From NCBI GenBank assembly GCA_020853755.1, contig JADYYG010000014.1, forward strand, positions 88,913 through 152,912: a stretch of 64,000 bases of DNA. The letters run 5' to 3'. This stretch comes from Dehalococcoidia bacterium (lineage in GTDB: Bacteria > Chloroflexota > Dehalococcoidia > Tepidiformales > Tepidiformaceae). The notes beneath the pieces are model-generated. The model ran no database searches and had not been told where the DNA came from. It was given only the letters and a program-made list of their open reading frames with translations. The position numbers were made by a program, and so were the translations under genes. This document shows, piece by piece, positions 8,145-16,366 of the stretch; within the stretch, counting starts at the first letter, position 1, and every line of letters starts with the position of its first letter.

Positions 8145-9116
8145 CTACTGGAACTGCGCCCGCCCGCCGCCGCGGAGGCGCGGGTCGAGCAGGTCGCGGA
8201 GCGCGTCGCCGAGCATATTGAAGCCGAAGACGGCGAGGCTCAGGGCAATGCCGGGGCCGAGCGCCAGCCAGGGCGCCTGCGTCATGAATGCACGGGCTTC
8301 TCGGTTCAGCATGCCGCCCCACGACGGGACGTTCGGAGGAACGCCGAAGCCGAGGAAGCTGAGCGAGGCTTCGAGGAGGATGGCCGTGCCGAAGCCGAGT
8401 GTTGCCAGCGTAATCACCGGCGGGAGAATGTTCGGCAATACGTGCACGAAGATGATCCGCGCGTGCCCGCACCCCAGGGCCCGAGAGGCTTCGACGTACG
8501 TCAGGCCCGTGACTGCCAGCACCGTGCTCCGGATGATGCGCGACGAGCCGACGCCGAGCAGGATGCCGATGCTGATGACGAGCAGGATGACCTGTGTGGA
8601 GAGGATGCCCTCCTTCGGCAGACCCGGCGCGTGTGAGTCACGGAAAATGGCGATCACCGCGAGCAGGAAGATCAGCCCGGGAAACGCGATGAAGGCGTCG
8701 ACCGCCCGCTGCAGCACCATGTCAAGCCATCCGCCGAAGTAGCCGCTCAGCGTTCCGACTGTCACCGCCAGCAGCATTGAAGTCAGCACCGAGAGCATGC
8801 CCACCCACATGGACACGCGCGCTCCGTAGACGATGCGCGCGAATACGTCGCGGCCGAGGTTGTCCGTGCCGATCGGGTGCGCCAGCGTGGGCCCGGCCAG
8901 CCGGGAGCCTGCGCCGAGTTCGTTCGGGCCGTACGGCACGAGCGAGGCGCCAATTGCGGCGATGGCGATGACGAGCACAATCACCGCCCCTGCCAGCCCG
9001 AGCGGCTTCTCCCGCAGGAGCCGCTGGAGAACGTCCACGAACCCGCCAGGCCGTCGCGGGGCGCGTTTCGTGGCAAGGTCGAGGTCGAGAGCGAGCGCCG
9101 TTTGTTCGCGTGCCAT
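8145..9116 (-). CDS. Peptide/oligopeptide ABC transporter permease, DppC/OppC type (cassette 1)
   Basis: 323-residue inner-membrane permease. An N-terminal helix is followed by GTDNLGRDVFARIVYGARVS, the characteristic start of the DppC transmembrane domain. The EAA loop that contacts the ATPase is EASRALGCGHARIIFVHVLPN, and the C-terminus reads FGFNMLGDALRDLLDPRLRG, as in the family. Last gene of a minus-strand operon (binding protein, DppB, DppC), starting 12 bases after DppB with a GGGGGAG ribosome-binding site. No ATP-binding subunit is encoded nearby. Substrate (peptide, nickel or other) cannot be assigned. Confidence 0.92.
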   Translation of the reverse strand: MAREQTALALDLDLATKRAPRRPGGFVDVLQRLLREKPLGLAGAVIVLVIAIAAIGASLVPYGPNELGAGSRLAGPTLAHPIGTDNLGRDVFARIVYGARVSMWVGMLSVLTSMLLAVTVGTLSGYFGGWLDMVLQRAVDAFIAFPGLIFLLAVIAIFRDSHAPGLPKEGILSTQVILLVISIGILLGVGSSRIIRSTVLAVTGLTYVEASRALGCGHARIIFVHVLPNILPPVITLATLGFGTAILLEASLSFLGFGVPPNVPSWGGMLNREARAFMTQAPWLALGPGIALSLAVFGFNMLGDALRDLLDPRLRGGGRAQFQ

Positions 9117-9128
9117 GGCCTGCTCCCC

Positions 9129-10076
9129 CTACGAATACCGTATGCGCGGATCGAGCCACGCATAGGAAAGGTCAACGATGAGGTTGACCACGACGATGAC
9201 GCTGGCCAGCACGAGGACCACGCCCTGGACGCTCGGATAGTCACGCTGGAGGATGGCGCCGACGAAGAAGCGGCCGACTCCGGGCATGTTGAAGATGGTC
9301 TCGAGGATGATCGTCCCACTGACCGCCGTGCCAACCTGCAGGCCGACGATTGTGATCACGGGGATGAGCGCGTTCTTCATCGCGTGGCGGTAGATGACTG
9401 ACCGTTCGCGGAGGCCTTTCGCCCACGCCGTGCGGATGTAGTCCTGGCGCAACACCTCGAGCATCATCGTCCGGGTGAGCCGCATGACGCCCCCGGCAAG
9501 CGCGAGGCCAAGCAGTGTGGCTGGCGCGAGGAAGTAGTAGAGGTGAGACACCGGTCCGTCAGACCAGCCCTTGTAGATGAGCGGAGGCGTCCAACCCCAC
9601 TTCGGCCCGAAAACAATGATGATCGTCGCACTGAAGAAGTAGGGCACCGAGAGCGCGAGGATGGAGAAACTCCGCGCCACGTAATCGCTGATCGTGTCCT
9701 GGCGGATGGCGGAGATGATCCCTACCGGCAGCGAGACGCAGAGCCCGATGAGGATGGCCATCACCCCGAACTCGGCGGTCACCGGGAGCCTGCGCCCGAG
9801 TTCGTCGGTTACCGGCGTTGTCGTCCACGGGGAGACGCCCAGGTCGCCGTGCGCCACGTTCCAGACGTACTTCGCGAACTGCTTGGGGATCGGTTCATCG
9901 AGCCCGAGTTGCTGTTCGAGTTTCGCGCGGTCCTCGGCGGTCGCATACGGCCGGTCGGCCATCATCGTATCGACCAGGCTGCCGGGGACGATGCGCAGCA
10001 TCATGAACGTCATAAACATGACGATCAGGACGGTAGGAAGCGCCAGCAGGATGCGCCGCAGGATGTACTTGGTCAT
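9129..10076 (-). CDS. Peptide/oligopeptide ABC transporter permease, DppB/OppB type (cassette 1)
   Basis: 315 residues with the invariant N-terminus of the family (ILRRILLALPTVLIVMFMTF) and six predicted membrane helices. The periplasmic loop contains LGLDEPIPKQFAKYV and GDLGVSPWTTTPV; the EAA loop is DYIRTAWAKGLRERSVIYRHA. The C-terminal motif FNMPGVGRFFVGAILQRDYP(S)VQG is typical. Middle gene of the operon; the 72-base gap from the binding-protein gene contains a long perfect inverted repeat. Confidence 0.92.
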   Translation of the reverse strand: MTKYILRRILLALPTVLIVMFMTFMMLRIVPGSLVDTMMADRPYATAEDRAKLEQQLGLDEPIPKQFAKYVWNVAHGDLGVSPWTTTPVTDELGRRLPVTAEFGVMAILIGLCVSLPVGIISAIRQDTISDYVARSFSILALSVPYFFSATIIIVFGPKWGWTPPLIYKGWSDGPVSHLYYFLAPATLLGLALAGGVMRLTRTMMLEVLRQDYIRTAWAKGLRERSVIYRHAMKNALIPVITIVGLQVGTAVSGTIILETIFNMPGVGRFFVGAILQRDYPSVQGVVLVLASVIVVVNLIVDLSYAWLDPRIRYS

Positions 10077-10092
10077 AGGGCAGGCCGTCCTG

Positions 10093-10129
10093 GCCGGCGC
10101 CGCAGCGAGGGGGATGCCACGGCGCCGGC
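10093..10129 (-). terminator. Intra-operon hairpin between binding-protein and permease genes
   Basis: Perfect 10-bp inverted repeat GCCGGCGCCG (10093-10102) / CGGCGCCGGC (10120-10129) with a 17-base loop, in the 72-base gap between the binding protein and DppB genes. No T-tract follows, so it is more likely an mRNA-stabilising or partial attenuating structure than a full terminator. The equivalent gap in cassette 2 holds a true terminator. Confidence 0.6.
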
Positions 10130-10148
10130 AGATGGATAGCGGAGTGGG

Positions 10149-11828
10149 TCAGGAACTCATCCAGGCGGTCGCCTTGCGGCCGTCGTAGAGGTCCGTCGGG
10201 AAGAACCAGTTCTTGATCTTCTTGTCCACGAAGATGTGGTTGTTCGTCGTGTACATGAACTTCATACAGAACTCATTCACAATCTTCGTCTGGACGTCCT
10301 GGACAATCTGCTGGCGCTTCGGGGTATCCAACTCCTGTGCCTGCTTGTCAATGAGGGCGAAAATGTCCTCATTGTAGTGCTTGTAGTAAGTGGAGTTCCG
10401 GCCGAAGTAGGATGACAGGTTCTCATCCGGATCCGGGTTGTTGAGCGGCGTGTGATGTGAGAACTGGTAGTCGTAGGCGTACGTCTTATTATAGTACGCC
10501 GCCAGTTCCATCGGCTGGAGCGTGATTTCCACCCCGATCTTTGCCAGTTGCTCCTTCAGCACCTCGCCGATCTGATCCGCCTGGGGGCTGCCTGTGGCCC
10601 AGATCATCGTCCCCGCCACCTTCGGGTTCCCGGCTGCCGACATCAGGTCCTTCGCCTTCTTCAGGTCGAACGGCGCGAGGTCGTTCTTCAGCGCCCAGAG
10701 GGGATAGATCGGGAGTATCGGCCCGTAAGCAGGGATGCCGTCCTTCGAGTACACGAGGTCGAGCACCTGCTGGGCGTCAACCGCCCGCACGATGGCCTCG
10801 CGCACCTTGGGGTCGGTAAACGGCGCGACGTACGGCTTGTCCTTTGTCGTCGGCATCATGCGCATCTGCTTCCAGAACTGGCTCGGCACCGCGCGGTACT
10901 CCGAGTCCTTCGAACGAGCGTCCTTGATGCGCGAAAGCTGGGCCTGGCCAAAGACGCCGGCATCGACCTGCTTATTGATGTACAGCGTCGCCGCAGTATC
11001 CGGGTCCACCGCGATGATATAGGAGATGCCGTCGAGGTACGGAAGCGCCTTGTCCCGGTAGTCCGGGTTCTTCACGAGGTCGATCTTCACGTCCTTCTGC
11101 CACTCTCTGAAGATGAACGGCCCGGTGCCGACGGCGTGCTCCGTGAGGTCGCCCCACTTCTCCACGCTGGCCCGGTCGATCATGACCGTCCACGGGCTGG
11201 CGATGTAGCTGAGGAACGGAGCGTACGGCGCCTTCGTCTTGAAGATGATGGTGTTGTCGTCCGGCGTCGTGATGCTGTCGAGCCGGTTGAGGAAGTAGTA
11301 GGCGTGCTGGAACTTCCCGGCCTGGTCCGTCGACTGCCGTTCAATGGAGTACTTCACGTCGGCCGATGTGAAGGCGCGGCCGTTTGCGGGCTCGACGTTC
11401 TGGAACTTGATGCCCGGCTTCAGCTTGAAGGTGAACGTCTGCGGATCGGCCTGCTCGGGGAGCGCTGCCGCCAGCTCGGTCTCGATCTTCGAAAAGTCTG
11501 GCGACCACTTCAGCATCGCCTCATTCGTGCAGTCGGTGACTGCGGTGTTGTAGGGGAAGGTGTCGAAGTAGGGATCCAGGCTGCGGGGCGAACCGCCCAT
11601 GTGGATCTTGAAGACACCACCGGGCTTGGGGGTTTCGCCGCTCGGCGTCGCGCCGCCCGGGATGGTCGCAGGAATGGTGGGTTGGCCGCCATTGCCTGAG
11701 TCGTCGTCATCGTCGTCGCCGCAGCCCACGAGGGCGGCAGCGCTGAGGCCGGCAATCGAAAGGCCCGCCCCCTGGAACACCGTGCGCCGCGAGTACCGCC
11801 GCTTCCAATAGTTGGATTGTTCCGCCAT
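10149..11828 (-). CDS. Oligopeptide ABC transporter substrate-binding lipoprotein (SBP family 5), Tat-type signal
   Basis: 559 residues, family-5 solute-binding protein (DppA/OppA-like). The N-terminus carries a twin-arginine motif RRYSRRTVFQGAG and a lipobox ending SAAALVGC, so it should be exported folded by Tat and lipidated at the Cys. An acidic DDDDDD and Pro/Thr linker follow, then the mature domain with GGSPRSLDPYFD, a DVKYSIERQ segment and AVGTGPFIFREW, all family hallmarks. It captures the substrate for the adjacent permeases. An AAGGAGG Shine-Dalgarno lies eight bases before the ATG, and a sigma-70-like promoter lies about 55 bases upstream. Confidence 0.93.
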   Translation of the reverse strand: MAEQSNYWKRRYSRRTVFQGAGLSIAGLSAAALVGCGDDDDDDSGNGGQPTIPATIPGGATPSGETPKPGGVFKIHMGGSPRSLDPYFDTFPYNTAVTDCTNEAMLKWSPDFSKIETELAAALPEQADPQTFTFKLKPGIKFQNVEPANGRAFTSADVKYSIERQSTDQAGKFQHAYYFLNRLDSITTPDDNTIIFKTKAPYAPFLSYIASPWTVMIDRASVEKWGDLTEHAVGTGPFIFREWQKDVKIDLVKNPDYRDKALPYLDGISYIIAVDPDTAATLYINKQVDAGVFGQAQLSRIKDARSKDSEYRAVPSQFWKQMRMMPTTKDKPYVAPFTDPKVREAIVRAVDAQQVLDLVYSKDGIPAYGPILPIYPLWALKNDLAPFDLKKAKDLMSAAGNPKVAGTMIWATGSPQADQIGEVLKEQLAKIGVEITLQPMELAAYYNKTYAYDYQFSHHTPLNNPDPDENLSSYFGRNSTYYKHYNEDIFALIDKQAQELDTPKRQQIVQDVQTKIVNEFCMKFMYTTNNHIFVDKKIKNWFFPTDLYDGRKATAWMSS

Positions 11829-11881
11829 TCAGATTGCCTCCTTCTTGTCAGATCCATAGGGCTGTGACCCCAGATTGGCCA

Positions 11882-11909
11882 ACAATACCCGGCCGAAAGA
11901 AGTTGTCAA
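11882..11909 (-). promoter_or_regulatory. Sigma-70-type promoter of oligopeptide ABC cassette 1
   Basis: On the minus strand: -35 TTGACA (11909-11904), 16-base spacer, -10 TATTGT (11887-11882). Start of transcription would be near 11875, giving a leader of about 47 bases with a strong Shine-Dalgarno. One of the best classical promoters in the window. Confidence 0.7.
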
Positions 11910-11993
11910 GAATAGGCAACTGTTTCTGTGCATATCGATTTCACGTATCGAATAGTCTTCGAGAATGAACTGCGCCCGCCCGCCGCTGGCCCC

Positions 11994-11999
11994 TATACT
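11994..11999 (+). promoter_or_regulatory. -10 element TATACT upstream of GH3 gene
   Basis: TATACT 35 bases before the ATG at 12035. No good -35 is visible at the expected distance. A GGAGGG ribosome-binding site (12024-12029) lies between, so this gene has a leader, unlike the leaderless ones. Confidence 0.4.
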
Positions 12000-12034
12000 G
12001 CGGCGGCTGCCGGGGTCCCGGCTGGAGGGTTGTG

Positions 12035-14488
12035 ATGCTTGACGATGCCAGCGAACGCCGGATTGAGGAGCTGATTGCCGCCCTCACGGCCGAGGAGAAG
12101 GTGTCCCTCGTTGGCGGCGCCGATGCCTGGCGAACCAACCCGGTCCCCCGCCTCGGCATCCCGGCAATCAAGGTGACCGACGGCCCGCATGGAGCGCGCG
12201 GCGGGACCGTTGGCGAAAAGTCGGCGGCGGCGTTCCCCTGCGGCACGGCCCTTGGGGCCACCTGGGACCCGGCCCTGGTTTACGAGGTTGGCGCGGCCAT
12301 CGGACAGGAGGCGCGCACGAAGTCCTGCGAGGTCCTCCTCGCGCCCACCCTGAATATCCACCGCCACCCGCTGGCCGGCCGCAATTTCGAGTGCTACTCC
12401 GAAGATCCGTTCCTCGTCTCCCGCATGGGGGTCGCCTTCATCCAGGGCGTCCAGTCCCAGGGTGTCGCGGCCACGGCGAAGCACTTCGTCTGCAACGATT
12501 CCGAGTTCGAACGCATGACGATCTCCTCGGAAGTTGGCGAGCGCGCCTTGCATGAGGTCTACCTCGCCCCGTTCGACGCCGTGGTGCGCGAGGCTGAGCC
12601 GTGGGCGGCGATGTCGGCTTACAACCGCATCAACGGCACAAGCGCATCGCAGAACGCCGAACTCATTGCGCTGCTGAAGGACGGTTGGGGGTTCGATGGC
12701 CTGTTGATGTCGGACTGGTTCGGCACGTACAGCCTCGACGCCGTGGCGGCCGGGTTGGACCTCGAAATGCCGGGCCGGCCGCGCTTCTTCGGCCGCCGCC
12801 TGCAGGCCGCCCTCGAATCCGGCCAGATCCCGGCTTCGGCGCTCGATGACAAAGTCCGGCGGCTACTGCGGCTGGCGATGCGAACGGGCGCCTTCGAAGG
12901 CAGCGGCGAAGCGGAGGAGCAGGCGGTTGACAGGCCAGAGCACCGCGCGCTCATCCGCCGCGCGTCGATCGAGTCGACCGTCCTGCTGAAGAACGACGGC
13001 GGGCGGCTCCCGCTCGAACTCGAACCCGCGGCCATCGTCGCGCTCATCGGGCCGCATGCAGACAAGATCTGCATGATGGGCGGCGGCAGTTCGGCGGTGG
13101 AGCCGCACCACGCGACCTCGCTGGCGGCCGCGCTGCGTGACCAACTCGATCCGGAACAGCGCGTCGAGCACGAGCCGGGCGTCATCATCCATCGCAACGT
13201 GCCGGTCCTCGCCGATGTCAGCGCCGCGGACGGCACGCCAGGCGTGGAGGTCGAGTACTTCGCCAACCCCGGGTTCGAAGGCGAACCGGCGGTAAGGCAG
13301 CGCGCGCGCCGCTTCGAGCTGCGCTGGATCGCCAGCAACGCGCCGGTCGGGGGTCAGTTCACGCTGCGCGCCCGCGCGACGTATGTTGCCGGGGAGAGCG
13401 GCGAGCACCGTTTCACGCTCACGAGTTCGGGGCTGTCGCGGCTGTTCGTCGATGGAGCACTCCTCGTCGACAATTGGACCGAGCAGGCGCCGGGCACGTC
13501 CTTCTACGGCGAAGGCAGCGGCGAGAAGGGTGGCCTCATCACACTGGAGGCCGGGTCGCGCCACGAGATCGTGCTTGAATACCAGGCGCCGGTCCGGTCC
13601 GGTATCTCCGGTGTTACCGTCGGGTGCCAGCCGCCGATCCCCGACCGCCTGTTCGAACGCGCGGTTGAGTTAGCGCGGCGTGCCGACGTCGCGGTCTTTG
13701 TCGCCAGCCTCACTCCGGAATGGGAAGGCGAAGGAGGCGACCGCCGTTCGCTCGCACTGCCCGGAGACCAGGACGAACTCATCCGGCAGGTGTGTGCGGC
13801 GAACCCGCGGACCGTCGTCGTGCTCAATGCTGGGTCGCCGGTGGCCATGCCGTGGCTCGATGCGGCGCCGGCCGTGCTCCAGTGCTGGTACCCCGGTCAG
13901 GAAGGCGGCGAAGCGCTCGCTGACCTGTTGACCGGCGCGGCTGAGCCGGGCGGCCGCCTGCCAACCACGTTCGCGCACCGCGTCGAGGACCATCCTTCGA
14001 ACCTGACCTACCCCGGCGAAGCGGGCGCAGTCAGCTATGGCGAAGGCGTCTTCGTCGGCTACCGGGCCTTCGATCGAACCGGGATTGCGCCGCTCTTCCC
14101 GTTTGGCTTCGGGCTGGGGTACACGACATTCGCGTGGGCGAACCCCGCACTCGACCGTGCTGAGATCCGGCCGGGCGAGGGCGTCCGTGTCTCAGTCGAC
14201 GTAACGAACACCGGGACACGGCCCGGCGCCGAAGTCGTCCAGGTCTACCTGCGGGACGTGCAGTCATCGCTGTTGCGGCCGGACAAGGAACTGAGGGGCT
14301 TCGCGAAGGTTCGTCTGAACCCGGGCGAAACCACTCGCGTCACGGTCGACCTCGATGCTCGCGCCTTCGCCGCGTGGGACCCGCGGGCGCACGATTGGGT
14401 GGCCGAAGCCGGTGACTTCGAGGTCATCGTCGCCCACGATGCGGCGCACCTGGAAGCCACGCTCCCGTTGCGCCTGCTCGAGGGCTAA
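12035..14488 (+). CDS. Glycoside hydrolase family 3 beta-glucosidase with PA14 domain
   Basis: 817 residues. The N-terminal (beta/alpha)8 domain has KVTDGPHGARGG, the conserved KHFVCNDSE and the nucleophile motif LLMSDWFGTYS (Asp about 227), which define GH3. The second alpha/beta sandwich domain (about 300-400 and 540-680) is interrupted by a PA14-type insertion (about 405-540; FRFTL-like EHRFTLTSSGLSRLFVDG, LLVDNW) that in other GH3 enzymes shapes substrate selectivity. A C-terminal fibronectin-III-like domain (about 690-800) ends the protein. There is no signal peptide, so a cytoplasmic enzyme acting on imported oligosaccharides or glycosides is likely. Start is the ATG at 12035 behind GGAGGG. 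The galactokinase and transporter nearby fit carbohydrate use, but no operon link is evident. Confidence 0.92.
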   Translation: MLDDASERRIEELIAALTAEEKVSLVGGADAWRTNPVPRLGIPAIKVTDGPHGARGGTVGEKSAAAFPCGTALGATWDPALVYEVGAAIGQEARTKSCEVLLAPTLNIHRHPLAGRNFECYSEDPFLVSRMGVAFIQGVQSQGVAATAKHFVCNDSEFERMTISSEVGERALHEVYLAPFDAVVREAEPWAAMSAYNRINGTSASQNAELIALLKDGWGFDGLLMSDWFGTYSLDAVAAGLDLEMPGRPRFFGRRLQAALESGQIPASALDDKVRRLLRLAMRTGAFEGSGEAEEQAVDRPEHRALIRRASIESTVLLKNDGGRLPLELEPAAIVALIGPHADKICMMGGGSSAVEPHHATSLAAALRDQLDPEQRVEHEPGVIIHRNVPVLADVSAADGTPGVEVEYFANPGFEGEPAVRQRARRFELRWIASNAPVGGQFTLRARATYVAGESGEHRFTLTSSGLSRLFVDGALLVDNWTEQAPGTSFYGEGSGEKGGLITLEAGSRHEIVLEYQAPVRSGISGVTVGCQPPIPDRLFERAVELARRADVAVFVASLTPEWEGEGGDRRSLALPGDQDELIRQVCAANPRTVVVLNAGSPVAMPWLDAAPAVLQCWYPGQEGGEALADLLTGAAEPGGRLPTTFAHRVEDHPSNLTYPGEAGAVSYGEGVFVGYRAFDRTGIAPLFPFGFGLGYTTFAWANPALDRAEIRPGEGVRVSVDVTNTGTRPGAEVVQVYLRDVQSSLLRPDKELRGFAKVRLNPGETTRVTVDLDARAFAAWDPRAHDWVAEAGDFEVIVAHDAAHLEATLPLRLLEG

Positions 14489-14504
14489 GTCCGGCTGCCG
14501 CGGG

Positions 14505-14933
14505 TTAGGACGGCTTCGCGTAGTCCCAGGAGATGACCTTCTCCGGCCGGATGCGAATGTATGCCGCACCGGGGCGCGCTTCGGTCGGAAGCTGGTCTTC
14601 AGGCGTGCCGCGGAGGGCCATCGAGTGGCGCAGGAGCGGGAGCTGTTCTGCCGGATCCATCACGATGTCGGCCGTGCCCTGGATGCAGACGCCCTTGATG
14701 TCCTGCATCGAGCTGCCGGTTTCGAGCATCACCGAGACCTTCGGGTTCCGTTCGATGTTCTTCAGCTTCTGGGTGCCCGCGCGGCAGCCGATGAATACCT
14801 CGTCGCCCTTGCGGAAGTAGCCGATCGGCACCGTGTGCGGGTGGCCGCTCTTGCTGATCGTGGTCAGCGCGATCCAGCCGGGCCGGCTATCGAGAAATGC
14901 GTGGACTTCGTCCCGGGTCATCTTTCCTGCCAT
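14505..14933 (-). CDS. Pyridoxamine-5'-phosphate oxidase-fold (FMN/F420-binding split barrel) protein
   Basis: 142 residues beginning MAGKMTRDEVHAFLDSRPG. The split-barrel pattern PGWIALTTISKSGHPHTVPIGYF, then NIERNPKVSVMLETG and VCIQGTADIV is that of PPOX-class flavin or deazaflavin (F420) enzymes and their non-catalytic relatives. The start at 14931-14933 is preferred because an AGGAG lies eight bases upstream; an upstream in-frame Met would overlap the divergent gene's leader. Reaction unknown: F420-dependent reductase and pyridoxamine oxidase are both possible, although the short size argues against true PdxH. Divergent from the FAH-family gene. Confidence 0.82.
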   Translation of the reverse strand: MAGKMTRDEVHAFLDSRPGWIALTTISKSGHPHTVPIGYFRKGDEVFIGCRAGTQKLKNIERNPKVSVMLETGSSMQDIKGVCIQGTADIVMDPAEQLPLLRHSMALRGTPEDQLPTEARPGAAYIRIRPEKVISWDYAKPS

Positions 14934-15027
14934 GCGGTTTGCTCCTGCTGTGGATTGTCTTCGCATTGGAAACGACCCCACGAAGCCAGTCCAGTACACT
15001 CAGGGCACATTCACAAGGGGTGGCGGC

Positions 15028-15780
15028 TTGGCCAACTACGTACGTTTCGAACGCAAAGACGGGAGCAAGGGCGCGGGCCAGCTCGAAGGCGAATCCATCC
15101 GGGTCATCGAAGAGCCGTTCTGGGAATCCGCCCGGGCCACGGGCGAACGCCTTTCGCTCGAAGCGGTCCGGCTGCTCCCGCCCACGCAACCGCGTTCCAT
15201 CGTCTGCGTCGGCCTGAACTACTCGAGCCACCTGCACGGCCGCCCGGCGCCGAACCCGCCGACCCTCTTCTTCAAGCCGCTCGCGAGCATCGCCGGCCCC
15301 GGCGACGACATCATTCTCCCCGCCGGCTGCGGCCGCGTGGACCCCGAGGGCGAAATCGTCATCGTCATCGGCAAGAAGGTGAAGGACGCCACCCGCGAAG
15401 AGGCGCTCGACGCCATCTTCGGCTACACCGCCGGGAACGACGTTTCTGCGCGCGAATGGCAGAACGCCGACGGCCAGTGGTGGCGCGCCAAGGGCAGCGA
15501 CACCTTCGGCGTCTTCGGCCCGAGCATTGTCACCGGCATCGAACACGACCAGCTGGTCGTGACCACGCGCGTGAACGATGTCGAAGTGCAGCGCGGGGGC
15601 TCGAACGAACTGATCCGCGACATCCCCGAGATCGTCCGGCTCGTCAGCGCCGTCATGACGCTCCTCCCCGGCGACATCATCTACACCGGCACTCCCGGCG
15701 AACCCCCGCAGATTAAGAGCGGCGACAAGGTTGAGGTTGAAGTGACGGGCGTTGGGGTGCTCCGCAACGGGATCGTGTAG
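15028..15780 (+). CDS. Fumarylacetoacetate hydrolase (FAH) family protein
   Basis: 250 residues. VCVGLNYSSHL, the metal-binding DPEGEIVIVIGKKVKD (Glu ligands), GYTAGNDVSAREWQ and the C-terminal LLPGDIIYTGTPGEP are the signature blocks of FAH-fold hydrolases and decarboxylases (fumarylpyruvate hydrolase, HpaG/HpcE and 2-keto-3-deoxy-acid dehydratase relatives) of aromatic and sugar-acid catabolism. A TTG start at 15028 is chosen because AAGGGG lies seven bases upstream and homologues begin near this point. The specific substrate is open. The stop TAG is followed at once by a GGATTNN heptamer array. Confidence 0.85.
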   Translation: MANYVRFERKDGSKGAGQLEGESIRVIEEPFWESARATGERLSLEAVRLLPPTQPRSIVCVGLNYSSHLHGRPAPNPPTLFFKPLASIAGPGDDIILPAGCGRVDPEGEIVIVIGKKVKDATREEALDAIFGYTAGNDVSAREWQNADGQWWRAKGSDTFGVFGPSIVTGIEHDQLVVTTRVNDVEVQRGGSNELIRDIPEIVRLVSAVMTLLPGDIIYTGTPGEPPQIKSGDKVEVEVTGVGVLRNGIV

Positions 15781-15829
15781 GGATTTTGGATTGGGGATTT
15801 CGGACTTCGGATTGGGGATTGCTCCGGCG
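15781..15829 (+). repeat. GGATTNN heptamer array, copy A (directly after a TAG stop codon)
   Basis: Starting with the base after the TAG of the FAH-family gene, the sequence reads in strict 7-base steps GGATTTT, GGATTGG, GGATTTC, GGACTTC, GGATTGG, GGATTGC, then a short CTCC-GGC-GGAG hairpin. It lies between convergent genes. Two further arrays have the same phase relative to a TAG stop (see copies B and C). Confidence 0.85.
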
Positions 15830-15848
15830 GAGAACCCAGAATCCGACG

Positions 15849-16217
15849 TCAGGCGTGGCGGATTTCCACGAGAGCGAACGGGCCGTTCGTGACGACTGGC
15901 CCTTCGGAAGCGATGAACTCCCGGCCGAACGAAGCCTGACCCTCTGGGGCCAGCGGCGGGACGCTCAGGTTCATCGGCAGTTCGAGCTTCTGACTGATCT
16001 CGTGGAGGGCGAGGGCCATCCGGCGGCTCAACGGCACGTCCAGGTCGATCTGCGCAGCCTTCGCATTCCCGATGCTGGCCGAAAGCAGGCGCAGGTCTTC
16101 CTCGAGCCGGACCAACTGCTTCGGTCCGAGGTCTCGCTGGATCAAGACGTACGCCCATGTTCCGCCGGCCGCCGGTGACGCGCGGTAGCCGTAACGGAAC
16201 CTTCGCCCTCTTGCCAT
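15849..16217 (-). CDS. Hypothetical protein, 122 aa
   Basis: Starts MARGRRFRYGYRASPAAGG with GGAGG about seven bases upstream of the ATG, which fixes the start (an open frame extends further upstream through a repeat array but would be spurious). The basic N-terminus is followed by ATWAYVLIQRDL-type strands and two amphipathic stretches (LVRLEEDLRLLSASIGNAKA and SRRMALALHEISQKL). No known domain, signal peptide or membrane helix. It is flanked on both sides by heptamer arrays. Function unknown. Confidence 0.65.
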   Translation of the reverse strand: MARGRRFRYGYRASPAAGGTWAYVLIQRDLGPKQLVRLEEDLRLLSASIGNAKAAQIDLDVPLSRRMALALHEISQKLELPMNLSVPPLAPEGQASFGREFIASEGPVVTNGPFALVEIRHA

Positions 16218-16273
16218 AGCCCGCCTCCAGCGCCGGATCCCCATCTGGGGATGCGCAGTGTAGCGGACCGGGA

Positions 16274-16308
16274 TGATTTTGGATTGGCGATTTCGGATTT
16301 TGGATTTT
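16274..16308 (+). repeat. GGATTNN heptamer array, copy B left arm (plus orientation)
   Basis: Five in-register heptamers TGATTTT, GGATTGG, CGATTTC, GGATTTT, GGATTTT. It faces the right arm of copy B, so the two can pair as an imperfect long hairpin or cruciform with the GGCCC-GAA-GGGCC palindrome near the centre. No gene ends at this arm. Confidence 0.75.
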
Positions 16309-16317
16309 CCGCCACGC

Positions 16318-16366
16318 CCGGCCCGAAGGGCCGAATCCCGAATCCAAAATCCGAAATCGAAAATCC
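16318..16366 (-). repeat. GGATTNN heptamer array, copy B right arm (directly after a TAG stop codon)
   Basis: On the minus strand, directly after the TAG (16369-16367) of the 670-aa gene: GGATTTT, CGATTTC, GGATTTT, GGATTCG, GGATTCG, GCCCTTC, GGGCCGG. The last two heptamers form the hairpin CGGCCC-TTC-GGGCCG, which could help terminate transcription, although there is no T-run. Confidence 0.85.

Noticed and set aside
14934..16347. Long antisense open frames over the FAH-family gene and repeats
   Set aside because: They have no domain and read through low-complexity repeat translations (NPKS-type strings). Antisense open frames are common at this GC content.
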